From: Pseudomonas kitaguniensis
GTDB lineage: Bacteria; Pseudomonadota; Gammaproteobacteria; Pseudomonadales; Pseudomonadaceae
Direction: 5' to 3'
DNA: 55,152 nucleotides
NCBI RefSeq assembly: GCF_009296165.1
Contig: NZ_VUAZ01000130.1
Coordinates: 1 to 55,152 of the forward strand
The position numbers were made by a program, and so were the translations under genes. The notes beneath the pieces were generated by a model. The model ran no database searches, was not told the origin of the DNA, and saw only the letters and a list, made by a program, of their open reading frames with translations. Shown here piece after piece: positions 45,347 to 53,549 of the stretch (position 1 is its first letter; each line of letters begins with the position of its first letter).

Positions 45347-45783
45347 ATGGAAAAAACAATCAGACTCGCCAATCCGGCAGATATCAATGCCATTTTTGAT
45401 ATTCGAACCAGTGTTCAGGAAAACCACTTGTCTCATGATCAGTTGACGGATATGGGCATTACTCCCGAAACTATACGACAGGCAATTTTAGATACTCCAT
45501 GTGCCTGGGTCGCCGAAGTCGATGGTGTTCCTGTAGGTTTTCCATGGTTGATGTTGAGGATGGTTGTGTGTTCGCTGCTTTCGTTCTTCCTGAGTTCGAG
45601 GGGAACGGATTGGGGCGCAGCCTAATGAATAAAGCGGAGGCTTGCCTATTTCAACACCACCAAATGATATGGCTAGAAACCGCTGAAGCAAGCCGCGCGA
45701 GTGGCTTCTATCGAAATCTCGGCTGGCAACCCGTGGAAAATTTACCAGAAGGTGATGTTCGCTTCGAAAAGTGCCTGAAATAA
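45347..45783 (+). pseudogene. GNAT-family N-acetyltransferase, frameshifted
   Basis: The N-terminal frame reads MEKTIRLANPADINAIFDIR to EVDGVPVGF; the second half is in another frame from MVDVEDGCVFAAF through PEFEGNGLGRSLMNKAEACL (acetyl-CoA loop, Q/RxxGxG/A-like EGNGLG) to SGFYRNLGWQPVE and the stop at 45783. One extra T in the TTTT run at 45538-45541 would join them into a 145-residue GNAT protein. Either a recent inactivation or a homopolymer sequencing error. It follows IS66 by 59 bases, with a GGAG site. Substrate unknown. Confidence 0.8.
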
Positions 45784-45876
45784 CAACTCAAAATGTATTG
45801 ATCAGAGGCTAGGTGGGCGTGCGCGTAATCATGCAGGAGTGTTTGGCGGACGCTTACGAATAAAATAGATGAACTC

Positions 45877-46236
45877 ATGGCGCACCTGACGGTGGTCGAG
45901 GCTGCCTTCGGGACCGAGAGTGACCATAAGTCTCAATTACGCCCGAAGCCCGACCCCCATAAAAAAATTTGGGCAACTAAAAGAGTTGCAGCCAGGCTTA
46001 GCGCGGCAGTCGGAGAGCCTCAAGCAGCACGAGACTTTCTGAACCTGTTCGACTTGAGGAGTATGTTTGTCCATGGACGCGCTGGTCTTCAGCCCATCTC
46101 AACCAAAGATCGGGTCATGGCACGCGGCCTTGCACAAGGCGCCGCTAACGCATTGGTTCGCCTATCAAGCCTAGGGCTTTCGCGTGAGACCCTTTTGGCG
46201 CAGCTACTTGATAACGGGGTTGGAAATTTGCCGTGA
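45877..46236 (+). CDS. HEPN-like protein, probably N-terminally truncated
   Basis: The protein is 119 residues from ATG 45877. The segment FLNLFDLRSMFVHGRAG contains an R-x4-H (RSMFVH) as in HEPN ribonucleases and resembles the C-terminal Apea-like HEPN domain (RSxxVHG). Similarity-like sequence (TNKIDELMAHLTVVEAAFG) appears to continue upstream of the ATG for about 15 codons, then meets a stop, so the gene may have lost its 5' part. It is convergent with the Abi gene, with two bases between the stop codons. A toxin or defence role is plausible but not shown. Confidence 0.5.
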   Translation: MAHLTVVEAAFGTESDHKSQLRPKPDPHKKIWATKRVAARLSAAVGEPQAARDFLNLFDLRSMFVHGRAGLQPISTKDRVMARGLAQGAANALVRLSSLGLSRETLLAQLLDNGVGNLP

Positions 46237-46238
46237 AG

Positions 46239-47225
46239 CTAGATCCCGAAGGAAGCCCGGGGGAACCCTGTCTCAGTTGGGAGGCCGAAGGATGCAAACG
46301 TGCATCCTGGCAACCGCGGCTTAGTATCAACCAAATTCGCGACGGCCTTGATCCAGTTCGAGCGTGGTGCGATTTTCTCCAGCAAGAACCAGACAATGGA
46401 CACCAGACCATATAATCTAGTCAGCGCATTGCAGTCTAGGTTCAGTGCAGTGAAATATGGTTCAGCAGGAAGTGCGGAAAGCGGGTTCAGGGACACCTGA
46501 TTCCAGATCCGAGTGTGATGAGCACAACGATTACGTAGGAGATTGATCTCCTGCAACCAACGCGCGAAGATCCGCGCGTCGGATAGGCCAAATCTTGCAA
46601 GAATCTGGTTCTGGTAAGTGCCGTTAAGCATCTCGAAGTAGCGAGACAACGCACCAAAGTCCCAAGCCTCCACCGCTACCCAGAAAGGAATGGGTCTCCC
46701 CGATTGACGATGCCACTCGATGGAGTCCTCGGTACTCCTATTCAGTAGCTCCTGCTGCCGAGCTACCCACTCGTTCCACTTGTTCCTTACCTTCCCGCGC
46801 GAAGTAAAGTTCTTGACGTGCTTTGGCCGGATGAAATTGGGATCGGCGTATGCCATCGGGTGGTGATACCCCACAACGTGGGCCACCACGGTCTTCAGGT
46901 TAACTTCTAACCGCTCGATAGCATCAAGCATGAGAAGCCGGAGATGCTTATCGAACTGATAAAGGGAAACCGCGTCGTCGAAATTTGCCCCAGCTGCGAA
47001 CACATCCTGCCGAAGCGGTTTGCCTGAAATCGGACAGATTTTGGTCTGGTTGGTCGCGGGATCTTTGTCGAACTCTCGTGCGGGATACCAGTATCCGCTG
47101 AGGCGGTAGTATCCCAACTGAGCGAGCTTACGCTCTGCCCGTGCCTGGTCGGCTACGTGCATATTGCGCTGAGTGAGCAGGGAGACGAGATCGGGGTAGG
47201 TCCGGAACGGTTTCGGAGCTAGCAA
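46239..47225 (-). CDS. Abi family protein (Abi_2, AbiD/AbiF-like)
   Basis: The protein is 328 residues. Typical Abi_2 features: N-terminal KLAQLGYYRLSGYWYPAREF, central LYQFDKHLRLLMLDAIERLE followed by VNLKTVVAHVVG, and the C-terminal LRNRCAHHTRIWN, an R-x4-H HEPN motif. Such proteins abort phage infection, in some cases with an RNA partner. The start is a TTG at 47225 with GGAG nine bases upstream; the ATG seven bases before it is in another frame. Opposite strand to its neighbours. Phage-defence role is by family; the target here is unknown. Confidence 0.85.
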   Translation of the reverse strand: MLAPKPFRTYPDLVSLLTQRNMHVADQARAERKLAQLGYYRLSGYWYPAREFDKDPATNQTKICPISGKPLRQDVFAAGANFDDAVSLYQFDKHLRLLMLDAIERLEVNLKTVVAHVVGYHHPMAYADPNFIRPKHVKNFTSRGKVRNKWNEWVARQQELLNRSTEDSIEWHRQSGRPIPFWVAVEAWDFGALSRYFEMLNGTYQNQILARFGLSDARIFARWLQEINLLRNRCAHHTRIWNQVSLNPLSALPAEPYFTALNLDCNALTRLYGLVSIVWFLLEKIAPRSNWIKAVANLVDTKPRLPGCTFASFGLPTETGFPRASFGI

Positions 47226-47371
47226 CTTCCATGTCTCCAGAAATTAGAAGGCCCGAACGTAATGCCGGACTAAGCCAGCACCAGAGGATCGGGCGCGATT
47301 GAGGGTAATACTGCCTAATGCAACGTTTAGCGTCAAGTGAAATTGGTTAACGAAAAAACGTCGAAATCGGA

Positions 47372-47665
47372 GTGGAGAGGGGCCATCGGAAATCGGAGTT
47401 GGATTTGAGTGTCGAAATTTCAGCTAGATTTTTCAACCGGTCCGATGACGATTTTCTGAAGGGGATCTATCACGTTTCTAATGACGGTGCTAAAAAAGCT
47501 CAAAGCTTCACATTTTTTCTAGAGACCATACGAAGTATTCTTCGGTCACGAACACGTTCACCGTACGCAAATATATCCGCCCGTGGCTCATCGCGTGTCC
47601 GGAATATACGAAACTCGGGGCGATTTACTTTATATAAAACGGATTTTCTAGCCAAATATGAATAA
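47372..47665 (+). CDS. Hypothetical small protein overlapping the STAND gene
   Basis: The frame is 97 residues with a GTG start (or a TTG at 47399), rich in Arg, Ser and Phe: EISARFFNRSDDDFLKGIYH, then SFTFFLETIRSILRSRTRSP. It overlaps the start of the 1354-residue gene by eight bases, which suggests coupling. No family recognised; low GC like its partner. Might be a regulatory or accessory component of the defence gene, or a chance frame containing its leader. Confidence 0.4.
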   Translation: MERGHRKSELDLSVEISARFFNRSDDDFLKGIYHVSNDGAKKAQSFTFFLETIRSILRSRTRSPYANISARGSSRVRNIRNSGRFTLYKTDFLAKYE

Positions 47666-50600
47666 AGAACAGCTGTATACCGTAGGTGATGAAGGACTCA
47701 TCCCCCAAGCTGACTCCGCGCGCCAAGCTGTGGACTCGCTGCGGGGTTACGTCTATCAGGTGACTGCGGCGGCCCTTGCGTGGTTGGATATCGGTGAACG
47801 ATCTCGAATTTTTCTAGAGGTTGCTGAGGACTATGCAACGATGGCTGGTAAAGTCCTCAAGGCTGTGCAAGTTAAGGATACCCAAGCATCAACTACGGTC
47901 ACTCTCAATACAAAGAGCGTCCGCAAGGCGATCGCCAACTTTGTTTGTTTGACCCTTGAAAACCCCTCAGTTGAGGTACATTTTGAATATTTTACAACCT
48001 CCGAGATCGGTAAAGAATTAGCCGGATCTACGCCTTTTCCATCGGGAGAGTCGGGCCTGGCATACTGGCGTTCAACAGCTAAAAGTGGAGATATTTCACT
48101 TCTGCGACAGTTTCTCAATAGCGACTCATTCGTAGAACCGGTTAGAACCTTCGTAAGAGAGCGAGACGACGAACAGCTGAGAAATGAATTACTACGGAGA
48201 ATTCATTGGAACTGCGGCCAACCCGATCTGGCCGCGCTGCGCAGAGAGTTCAATCAGCGTTTGATAGTGGTGGCAAGGGAGCGATTCCAGGTGCCTGCTT
48301 CAGAAAGTGAGAGCATCGCAGACACTCTGCTTTACATTGTGCTTGAGAAGAGCATAGGCAAGAACGCTTCAGAACGGTGGTTGACACGAGCGGACCTAAT
48401 TACTGCAGTAGATACATGCACCCGGATATCGGTTCCTAGGGTGATGCTCGACAACCTGACGGAATTCTCAGGCGGGCTCGCCAGAGGTGTCCAGCCCGGG
48501 ATGCCACCCACCCCAGCACTGCGCTGGCTAATCGACGGACGTTCGCTTCCGAGGGCTCGAGGCTTTCTCTCTCGGCCGGTCGTTAAGAATGATATTGAGG
48601 CAATCGTACGCGAGGCTGGAGTCGGCTTTATTGTTGGGACTAGCGGCGTTGGAAAAACGAATATAGTTCGTGCTGTTGCGGAAGCAATCGGTGGAAGATT
48701 TTTCCTAGTTGATTTTCGGGATGCAGAAGTTGAAGAGACAAAGAACCGGTTAGATGTATTGCTTTCTCGTCTAGGTGGTCTTCAAGCACAGGTGATCCTT
48801 TTAGAAGACCTCAATTGCTATGAAAACCCTCAAGTTGGTCTATTACTTAGTCAAGTGTTTCAGGCGCTAGCTAGACGCGACATAGGCGTAATGATAACGT
48901 GCTACAGCAAACCCACAGCAAGAGACTTGGCTAGCTTTGGTCTAAAGATTAATTGCATTCACGAATGTTTATACTTTAATCAAAATGAAGTTGACGAGTT
49001 GGTGTCGCTACATGGTGGTGATCCAGGAGTTTGGGGCCAATTAACTCGAATAACAGGGGCTTTTGGGCATCCTCAATTGGTGCATGCATTTATTGCAGGT
49101 ATGGCCGCTCGGGATTGGCCAAAGTCCGAGATGCTGAAGCTTTTGGATGCTGGCCTATCATCTGGAGATGTCGCCGCAGAGCGAGATAGTGCTCGTCGAA
49201 AAATCGTTGATGCACTCCCAGAGCATACGAGAGCGCTCCTCTATCGTCTCAGCCTGTTAATAGGTAACTTCGATCGCAACATGGCTATGATCGTTGCTGA
49301 AATTCCACCGCCTGGAAGCGCCCCGGGCGAAGATTTGGATAAACTTATTGGCCCCTGGGTCGAAACAGTGGGAAGAGATCGGTACCGAATTTCGCCCTTG
49401 GCTGCTAAGTTTGGAAAAGAAATGCTTTCTCCATCTCTTCAAACACTCATCCATAGCGGGATTGCGCAGCATTTAATTTTCAAATCAAGCGTTGACGTTA
49501 GCGACGTTGACAAAATAATAACTCACTCAATCATCGGGAAAAATACCCTTGCTTTGGCAGTAATTGCTACGAAGCTGCTGAAAGCAGACGAATCTATCAT
49601 AAGCTATCTCTGTGAAAACTTTTCGTTATTTCAAGTGCTTGAAACCAATGCTCCAATATATCCACATGATACTCAGGTGGCGGCATTGCTTCGAATGGTG
49701 CAGTTGAAAGTTCTCGTAGCTGCTAAATCTAGAGATAAGATACCGTCCTGTTTTTCGGCATTGCGTAAGGAAATTCAGTTTTTGCCTGAAGGGCCGGCGA
49801 GAGATGCGATGCACGTCTCCGGGCTGCTCGTAATATTGAATTCGTTAGGTGTTGCAAATTATTTTAGCGATTGGTTCGTGATTTTGCAGGAATATCGAGA
49901 GTTCATGCGGGAAAGTACATGGCTCGATACTGAAGCAGACGAAATGTTAGAAGAAAACTTTAATTTGGATGGCGCTGTTTCGAGCCTTTTCGCAGTCGGA
50001 GTTTCCGGTTTGGATAGTGTTGTTACGCTGGAGGAAGTCTTAAGCCAGCTGAATGATCTTGAGCCCAGCGATAGGACTTTTTATCTTAGTACTATCCAAG
50101 ATATAACGCCCGATTATTCCGTCATGGTGAATGGTCCATGGGTCGCTCAGGACCGAGCGTCTCTAGATTATATAGATACTTCAGCGCGTTATTATCGGAT
50201 GGCAAATCTCACTAAGGATTGGGGGATTCGTGCTTTAACTCTGCAATGCTGGATTGCTAGGGCCGTAATGTTCGATGAGCATGCCAGTGATCAGGCAGGT
50301 GCTCTTCGTGTCCTTGATGAGGCAGTGGCTGCTTGCGGCGAGGATGTTCTGTTAGCACGTGCGCGCGCAAAAATTTACTGGCGGGCGCAAGATCATACTA
50401 AAGCGTTAACAATACTGCGTGGCATTGCTGATGTAATCGGCAGTGACAATTGTGTCGAGCGAACTTTCGCTTTGCGTGAGGCCGCAATCAGCGCCGCTAA
50501 GACTAGCGACTGGGCACAAGCGGAGCAGTGGTTCCTAGAAAGCAGAGAATCGGCGTTTCAGGCCGGCCTCCAAGACATGAAAGTCATGGGCATTGGACTT

Positions 50601-51722
50601 GGTGCTGATGCCGCAGCAGCGGCTTTCAAGGCTGGTAATGTAGAAAAATCGTTGATCCTAATTGGGCGCGCTCTGACTGAGCTAGAGAGTATTGATCCAC
50701 ACACCTCTTTGCGATCTATATACTGCCATAATGTCGTGCGTCATACCTTACTCTGGCTAACGTCATGTATTGAAGATATCTCTGTAGAGGTCGAGGGTAA
50801 ACCTATATTACTAGTACCTGGGAGTTGCAGTAATCCCGAACCGCCAGCAGCGATCGCAGAGCGTCCGGTCGCAGCAATGGACGTTGCGTGGTATATGCTG
50901 GCGAAGCTGGACGTCTTGGCCCGCACTAAGATTGGATACGCGGCTAAACTTCGTGAGGAATTGGGCTCGAGTACTATTTTAAGTTTGGAGTTTAGCCTGT
51001 GTATTAGGGAACTTGTAGTTATTATTGAAGATAGTAACTACTTGGAGTTTCCTGAATGTGTTCTACGTTATGTAGAGTGCGCGTCTCACGCATTCAGCCG
51101 GTTAAATCTAGCAGAGCTCAATATGCTACAGCCAGCTCGAGAAAAAATCCCAGTGCTGAAGATAGCTGCGCTCGACCCTCAGCCTAAGAACATCCTGAAT
51201 GAAGCACTCCTTGCGTATGCCGTTAGGTGCGCAAGCAAGCATCGATTTGAAGATGTTTTAGAACTGAAAGCCGCTATGGTTTCGAGATTCGGTATCGGCC
51301 CGGTGGAAAGCACCATCCTTGCGAGGATTGAAACAGGTGCGAAGCTAACTTCACCAACCTCGTTTGAAGAGAGCCTAATAGATGACCTGTCCGTATTTTG
51401 CGAAGGTGTTCATCCAACACCTAGAAACTATGCGTTGGCGGGTATTCGATCACTTCAATTAGTGGCTCATTCGTACATAAAAAGTGATTTGATCCCCATA
51501 ATCGCGTTATGGCAGCGCTTTGCTTGGATGAGGATTATTTCCTCAGAGGTGTTTCAGCTTGTCACACCTTTGAGTACAGTCCCACCTTTGAAAGCGGCTC
51601 TGTCAAATTCAGGCAATAATGAGAGCTTTTTGTGCCAACTTATGCTCTTAGCGGCAGATGCCACTGCGTTGTCCCTCGGCCCTGATGTGCGTGCAGATTT
51701 TGTCTCGAAGGTTCGTCAATGA
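47658..51722 (+). CDS. Avs-like STAND ATPase with N-terminal nuclease domain
   Basis: The protein is 1354 residues, no signal peptide or membrane segment. Residues ~25-130 resemble a PD-(D/E)xK nuclease of the DUF4297/Cap4 kind: RGYVYQVTAAALAWL, then FLEVAEDY (E54, D58) and AVQVKD (Q71, K73). After a helical stretch comes a STAND-type P-loop ATPase: Walker A GTSGVGKT (327-334), Walker B VILLEDLN (379-386), then winged-helix-like sequence to ~600. The C terminus (~600-1354) is helical, with TPR-like units near 880-1010 (GALRVLDEAVAACGEDVLLA; DHTKALTILRGIADVIG). This is the architecture of antiviral STAND proteins, where the C terminus senses a phage protein and the nuclease cuts DNA. Codon use is AT-rich, unlike the chromosome, so it was acquired. 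The nuclease assignment is from motifs seen by eye. Confidence 0.8.
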   Translation: MNKEQLYTVGDEGLIPQADSARQAVDSLRGYVYQVTAAALAWLDIGERSRIFLEVAEDYATMAGKVLKAVQVKDTQASTTVTLNTKSVRKAIANFVCLTLENPSVEVHFEYFTTSEIGKELAGSTPFPSGESGLAYWRSTAKSGDISLLRQFLNSDSFVEPVRTFVRERDDEQLRNELLRRIHWNCGQPDLAALRREFNQRLIVVARERFQVPASESESIADTLLYIVLEKSIGKNASERWLTRADLITAVDTCTRISVPRVMLDNLTEFSGGLARGVQPGMPPTPALRWLIDGRSLPRARGFLSRPVVKNDIEAIVREAGVGFIVGTSGVGKTNIVRAVAEAIGGRFFLVDFRDAEVEETKNRLDVLLSRLGGLQAQVILLEDLNCYENPQVGLLLSQVFQALARRDIGVMITCYSKPTARDLASFGLKINCIHECLYFNQNEVDELVSLHGGDPGVWGQLTRITGAFGHPQLVHAFIAGMAARDWPKSEMLKLLDAGLSSGDVAAERDSARRKIVDALPEHTRALLYRLSLLIGNFDRNMAMIVAEIPPPGSAPGEDLDKLIGPWVETVGRDRYRISPLAAKFGKEMLSPSLQTLIHSGIAQHLIFKSSVDVSDVDKIITHSIIGKNTLALAVIATKLLKADESIISYLCENFSLFQVLETNAPIYPHDTQVAALLRMVQLKVLVAAKSRDKIPSCFSALRKEIQFLPEGPARDAMHVSGLLVILNSLGVANYFSDWFVILQEYREFMRESTWLDTEADEMLEENFNLDGAVSSLFAVGVSGLDSVVTLEEVLSQLNDLEPSDRTFYLSTIQDITPDYSVMVNGPWVAQDRASLDYIDTSARYYRMANLTKDWGIRALTLQCWIARAVMFDEHASDQAGALRVLDEAVAACGEDVLLARARAKIYWRAQDHTKALTILRGIADVIGSDNCVERTFALREAAISAAKTSDWAQAEQWFLESRESAFQAGLQDMKVMGIGLGADAAAAAFKAGNVEKSLILIGRALTELESIDPHTSLRSIYCHNVVRHTLLWLTSCIEDISVEVEGKPILLVPGSCSNPEPPAAIAERPVAAMDVAWYMLAKLDVLARTKIGYAAKLREELGSSTILSLEFSLCIRELVVIIEDSNYLEFPECVLRYVECASHAFSRLNLAELNMLQPAREKIPVLKIAALDPQPKNILNEALLAYAVRCASKHRFEDVLELKAAMVSRFGIGPVESTILARIETGAKLTSPTSFEESLIDDLSVFCEGVHPTPRNYALAGIRSLQLVAHSYIKSDLIPIIALWQRFAWMRIISSEVFQLVTPLSTVPPLKAALSNSGNNESFLCQLMLLAADATALSLGPDVRADFVSKVRQ

Positions 51723-52027
51723 CGGAGCAATTCGACTTGCTGCGAAAGAGCTACTGATAGTGCTGTGGCAATATTGCATGTTGATACCCCTGCCGAATTG
51801 ATCCACGTGTCGACACAAGACTGCCCCAGTTCCAATCGGCACAAATTCATCACAGGGAATGGTTCGCAAGAAGTCAGGTTGCATCAGTGACATCTTGGCT
51901 GAAGCTTCAATTTGGCATCGGCGCTCAAAAACGGGATTCCCAGAGAGTGGTTATCACTACAGACGGGTACGCTCCTGATTCAGCGGATGAAAAGACCTTC
52001 TTTCTGTGGACCGAAACAGATTTTTAA
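51719..52027 (+). pseudogene. Degenerate coding sequence between the STAND gene and the far end
   Basis: An ATG overlaps the STAND stop (ATGA) but its frame, MTEQFDLLRKSY, stops after 12 codons. Further on, 51785-52027 has an 80-codon open frame without a start codon (ending WLKLQFGIGAQKR...TFFLWTETDF) that stops inside the first repeat of the far end. Another frame over 51723-51858 is also open. This looks like the remains of one or two genes, perhaps of a second operon member, but I recognise none of it. Confidence 0.35.
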
Positions 52028-52203
52028 TCTTCGGCTCATTCACAAAGCGAGCTTTGCGATGTGCTGAGACAGTTTTTAATCCTTGGAGCTTGGTACAAGG
52101 GCCGAATTTGTAGCGTTGAGACAGTTTTTAAAACATCAACGCCCCTGGTCGAAGCGCCCGGATTACGGGCACGGCCTGAGACAGTTTTTAATCCTCAAGA
52201 TCA
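52013..52203 (-). repeat. Far (L-type) end with four spaced TnsB-like sites
   Basis: GAGACAGTTTTTAAT, the reverse complement of the glmS-side repeat, at 52066-52080 and 52178-52192. Variants are at 52118-52132 (last base differs) and 52013-52028 (GAAACAGATTTTTAAT). Spacing is 53, 52 and 60 bases. The outermost copy is followed by CCTCAAGATCACC, which partly mirrors the other end (CCTTAACA expected). Confidence 0.7.
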
Positions 52204-52243
52204 CCAACGGGCCTCCAGACCTCAGCGAAAGGATGCGACTTCG

Positions 52244-52606
52244 ATGCAAACCCTCGCACAACTCCACCAGCGTTTGAACAACCGCCGATTTACGGTCGCC
52301 GCCAACACCCACGGGCTTTCCGGTGCCGGCACGGTGTTTCACTACCGTGTCGAGGGTGATGCCATTTCCGGTACTTACCAGGGCGGGCGAATTCGCGCGG
52401 GAACCCAAGTCGGGCGCGTTACCGGCCCTGACACCATCGAGCTGCTTTATCAGTGCCTGACCCACGAGGGCGAGTTGCTGGCCGGTTGGTCGCGTGGCAC
52501 GGTCAGCGTTGATCAGGCCGGGCGCACCACGCTGAGTTTTGTATGGGGCTGGTTGTCGGGCGCGACAGGCGGTGGGGAATCCCACTACCTGGAGCTCTCC
52601 GATTAG
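52244..52606 (+). CDS. Hypothetical small beta-rich protein
   Basis: The protein is 120 residues from ATG 52244, with AAAGGA ten bases upstream; a longer frame from 52061 runs through the transposon end and has no support. Alternating hydrophobic/polar strands, TVFHYRVEGDAISGTYQGG, RAGTQVGRVTGPDTIELLYQ and a repeated final tryptophan-rich strand, resemble small proteins sometimes labelled n-acetylglutamate synthase, probably a lipocalin-like barrel. No catalytic motif. It is the first chromosomal gene beyond the island; the inserted element has replaced its original upstream sequence. Function unknown. Confidence 0.75.
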   Translation: MQTLAQLHQRLNNRRFTVAANTHGLSGAGTVFHYRVEGDAISGTYQGGRIRAGTQVGRVTGPDTIELLYQCLTHEGELLAGWSRGTVSVDQAGRTTLSFVWGWLSGATGGGESHYLELSD

Positions 52607-52615
52607 GGGCCAGGT

Positions 52616-53548
52616 TCAGGTCCACCAGTAGCGCACAAGATGAAAGAAAATCGGCGCCGCAAAGCACACCGAATCCAGCCTATCCAGCATCCCGCCGTGC
52701 CCTTCGATCATATGCCCCCAGTCTTTCACGCCACGGTCGCGCTTGATCGCCGACATCACAATGCCGCCGGCAAAACCCAGCAGGTTGATCAACAGCGCGA
52801 TCAAGAATGACTGCCACGGGTTGAACGGCGTGGTCCACCACAGCGCGGCGCCGATCAGCGATGACAGCAGAATTCCGCCGAAGAAGCCTTCGAAGGTTTT
52901 GGACGGCGACAGGTTGGGCGCAATCTTGTGTTTGCCGAACAGCTTGCCGCACACGTACTGCAACACGTCCGACAGTTGCACCACGATCACCAGGTAGGCG
53001 ATCAGCAGCAGGTTACGGCCTTCGTAGCCGGGGATGTCGAGGGTCAGCAGCGCGGGTACGAAGGACACGCAAAACACCGCGATCATCAAGCCCCATTGCA
53101 CCTTGGAGGCGCGTTCGAGGAAGTGTGTGCTGTCGCCGCCGAGGGAGGCGAGGATCGGCAGCAGCAAGAACACGTACACCGGGATAAAGATCGAGAACAG
53201 CCCGTACCAGTCGGCGTAGATCAGCAGGTATTGCAGCGGCAGCGCCAGGTAAAACGCGGCCACCAGCGCCGGGTAGTCGCTGCGGCGCGTGGGTGTGAGG
53301 GTGAGGAATTCGCGCAGGGCGTAGAACGACACCGCGTAGAACAGCAAGATTACCGCGGCAGTGCCGAGCCAGAAGGCAATGCCGATCACCACCACCATCA
53401 CCCACCACGCGTTGATACGCGCGTTGAGGTTATCGATTACCGCATTCGGCGTGCCACGGGTGCGCAGCTTGAGGATCAGGCCGATCAGCGAGGCGAGCAC
53501 CAGGATCGCGCCGATCCCGCCGAACAACATCAGGGTTTGGCTATCCAT
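52616..53548 (-). CDS. Phosphatidate cytidylyltransferase-like membrane protein (CdsA family)
   Basis: The protein is 310 residues from ATG 53548 (MDSQTLMLFGGIGAILV). Eight or more hydrophobic segments. The CTP-transferase signature at the C terminus is complete: SAIKRDRGVKDWG, then GHGGMLDRLDS, matching S-x3-KR-x4-KD-x5-GHGG-x2-DR-x-D. Such enzymes make CDP-diacylglycerol from phosphatidic acid. It is last in an operon with a PlsC-like acyltransferase (one base apart), a membrane protein and a phosphatase. A second cdsA for bulk phospholipid would be expected elsewhere. Confidence 0.9.
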   Translation of the reverse strand: MDSQTLMLFGGIGAILVLASLIGLILKLRTRGTPNAVIDNLNARINAWWVMVVVIGIAFWLGTAAVILLFYAVSFYALREFLTLTPTRRSDYPALVAAFYLALPLQYLLIYADWYGLFSIFIPVYVFLLLPILASLGGDSTHFLERASKVQWGLMIAVFCVSFVPALLTLDIPGYEGRNLLLIAYLVIVVQLSDVLQYVCGKLFGKHKIAPNLSPSKTFEGFFGGILLSSLIGAALWWTTPFNPWQSFLIALLINLLGFAGGIVMSAIKRDRGVKDWGHMIEGHGGMLDRLDSVCFAAPIFFHLVRYWWT

Positions 53549-53549
53549 G

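Larger units (their letters stand above)
41693..52203. mobile_element. Tn7-like island at attTn7 without transposition genes
   Basis: The junction next to glmS begins with TGTTAAGGATTAAAAACTG, 26 bases past the stop codon, the exact Tn7 target position. The 15-mer ATTAAAAACTGTCTC occurs twice at this end (41701, 41721), and its reverse complement occurs at the far end (52066, 52178, with variants at 52013 and 52118). A dense array next to glmS and a spaced array at the other end is the R/L layout of Tn7. No tnsABCE gene is recognised; the inside holds an IS66 element, defence-like genes and unknown genes. The far terminus is not a clean ...ACA, so the right boundary is approximate (52192-52203). 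Boundaries and type are inferred from repeats and position. Confidence 0.75.

Noticed and set aside
51648..51893. An 81-codon minus-strand frame at the end of the STAND gene
   Set aside because: It overlaps the conserved 3' end of the long plus-strand gene and shows no family resemblance.
52013..52192. Spaced repeats that look like a small CRISPR array
   Set aside because: The repeat is only 15 bases, spacers are uneven (35-45 bases), there are no cas genes, and inverted copies at the other island end explain them as transposon end sites.
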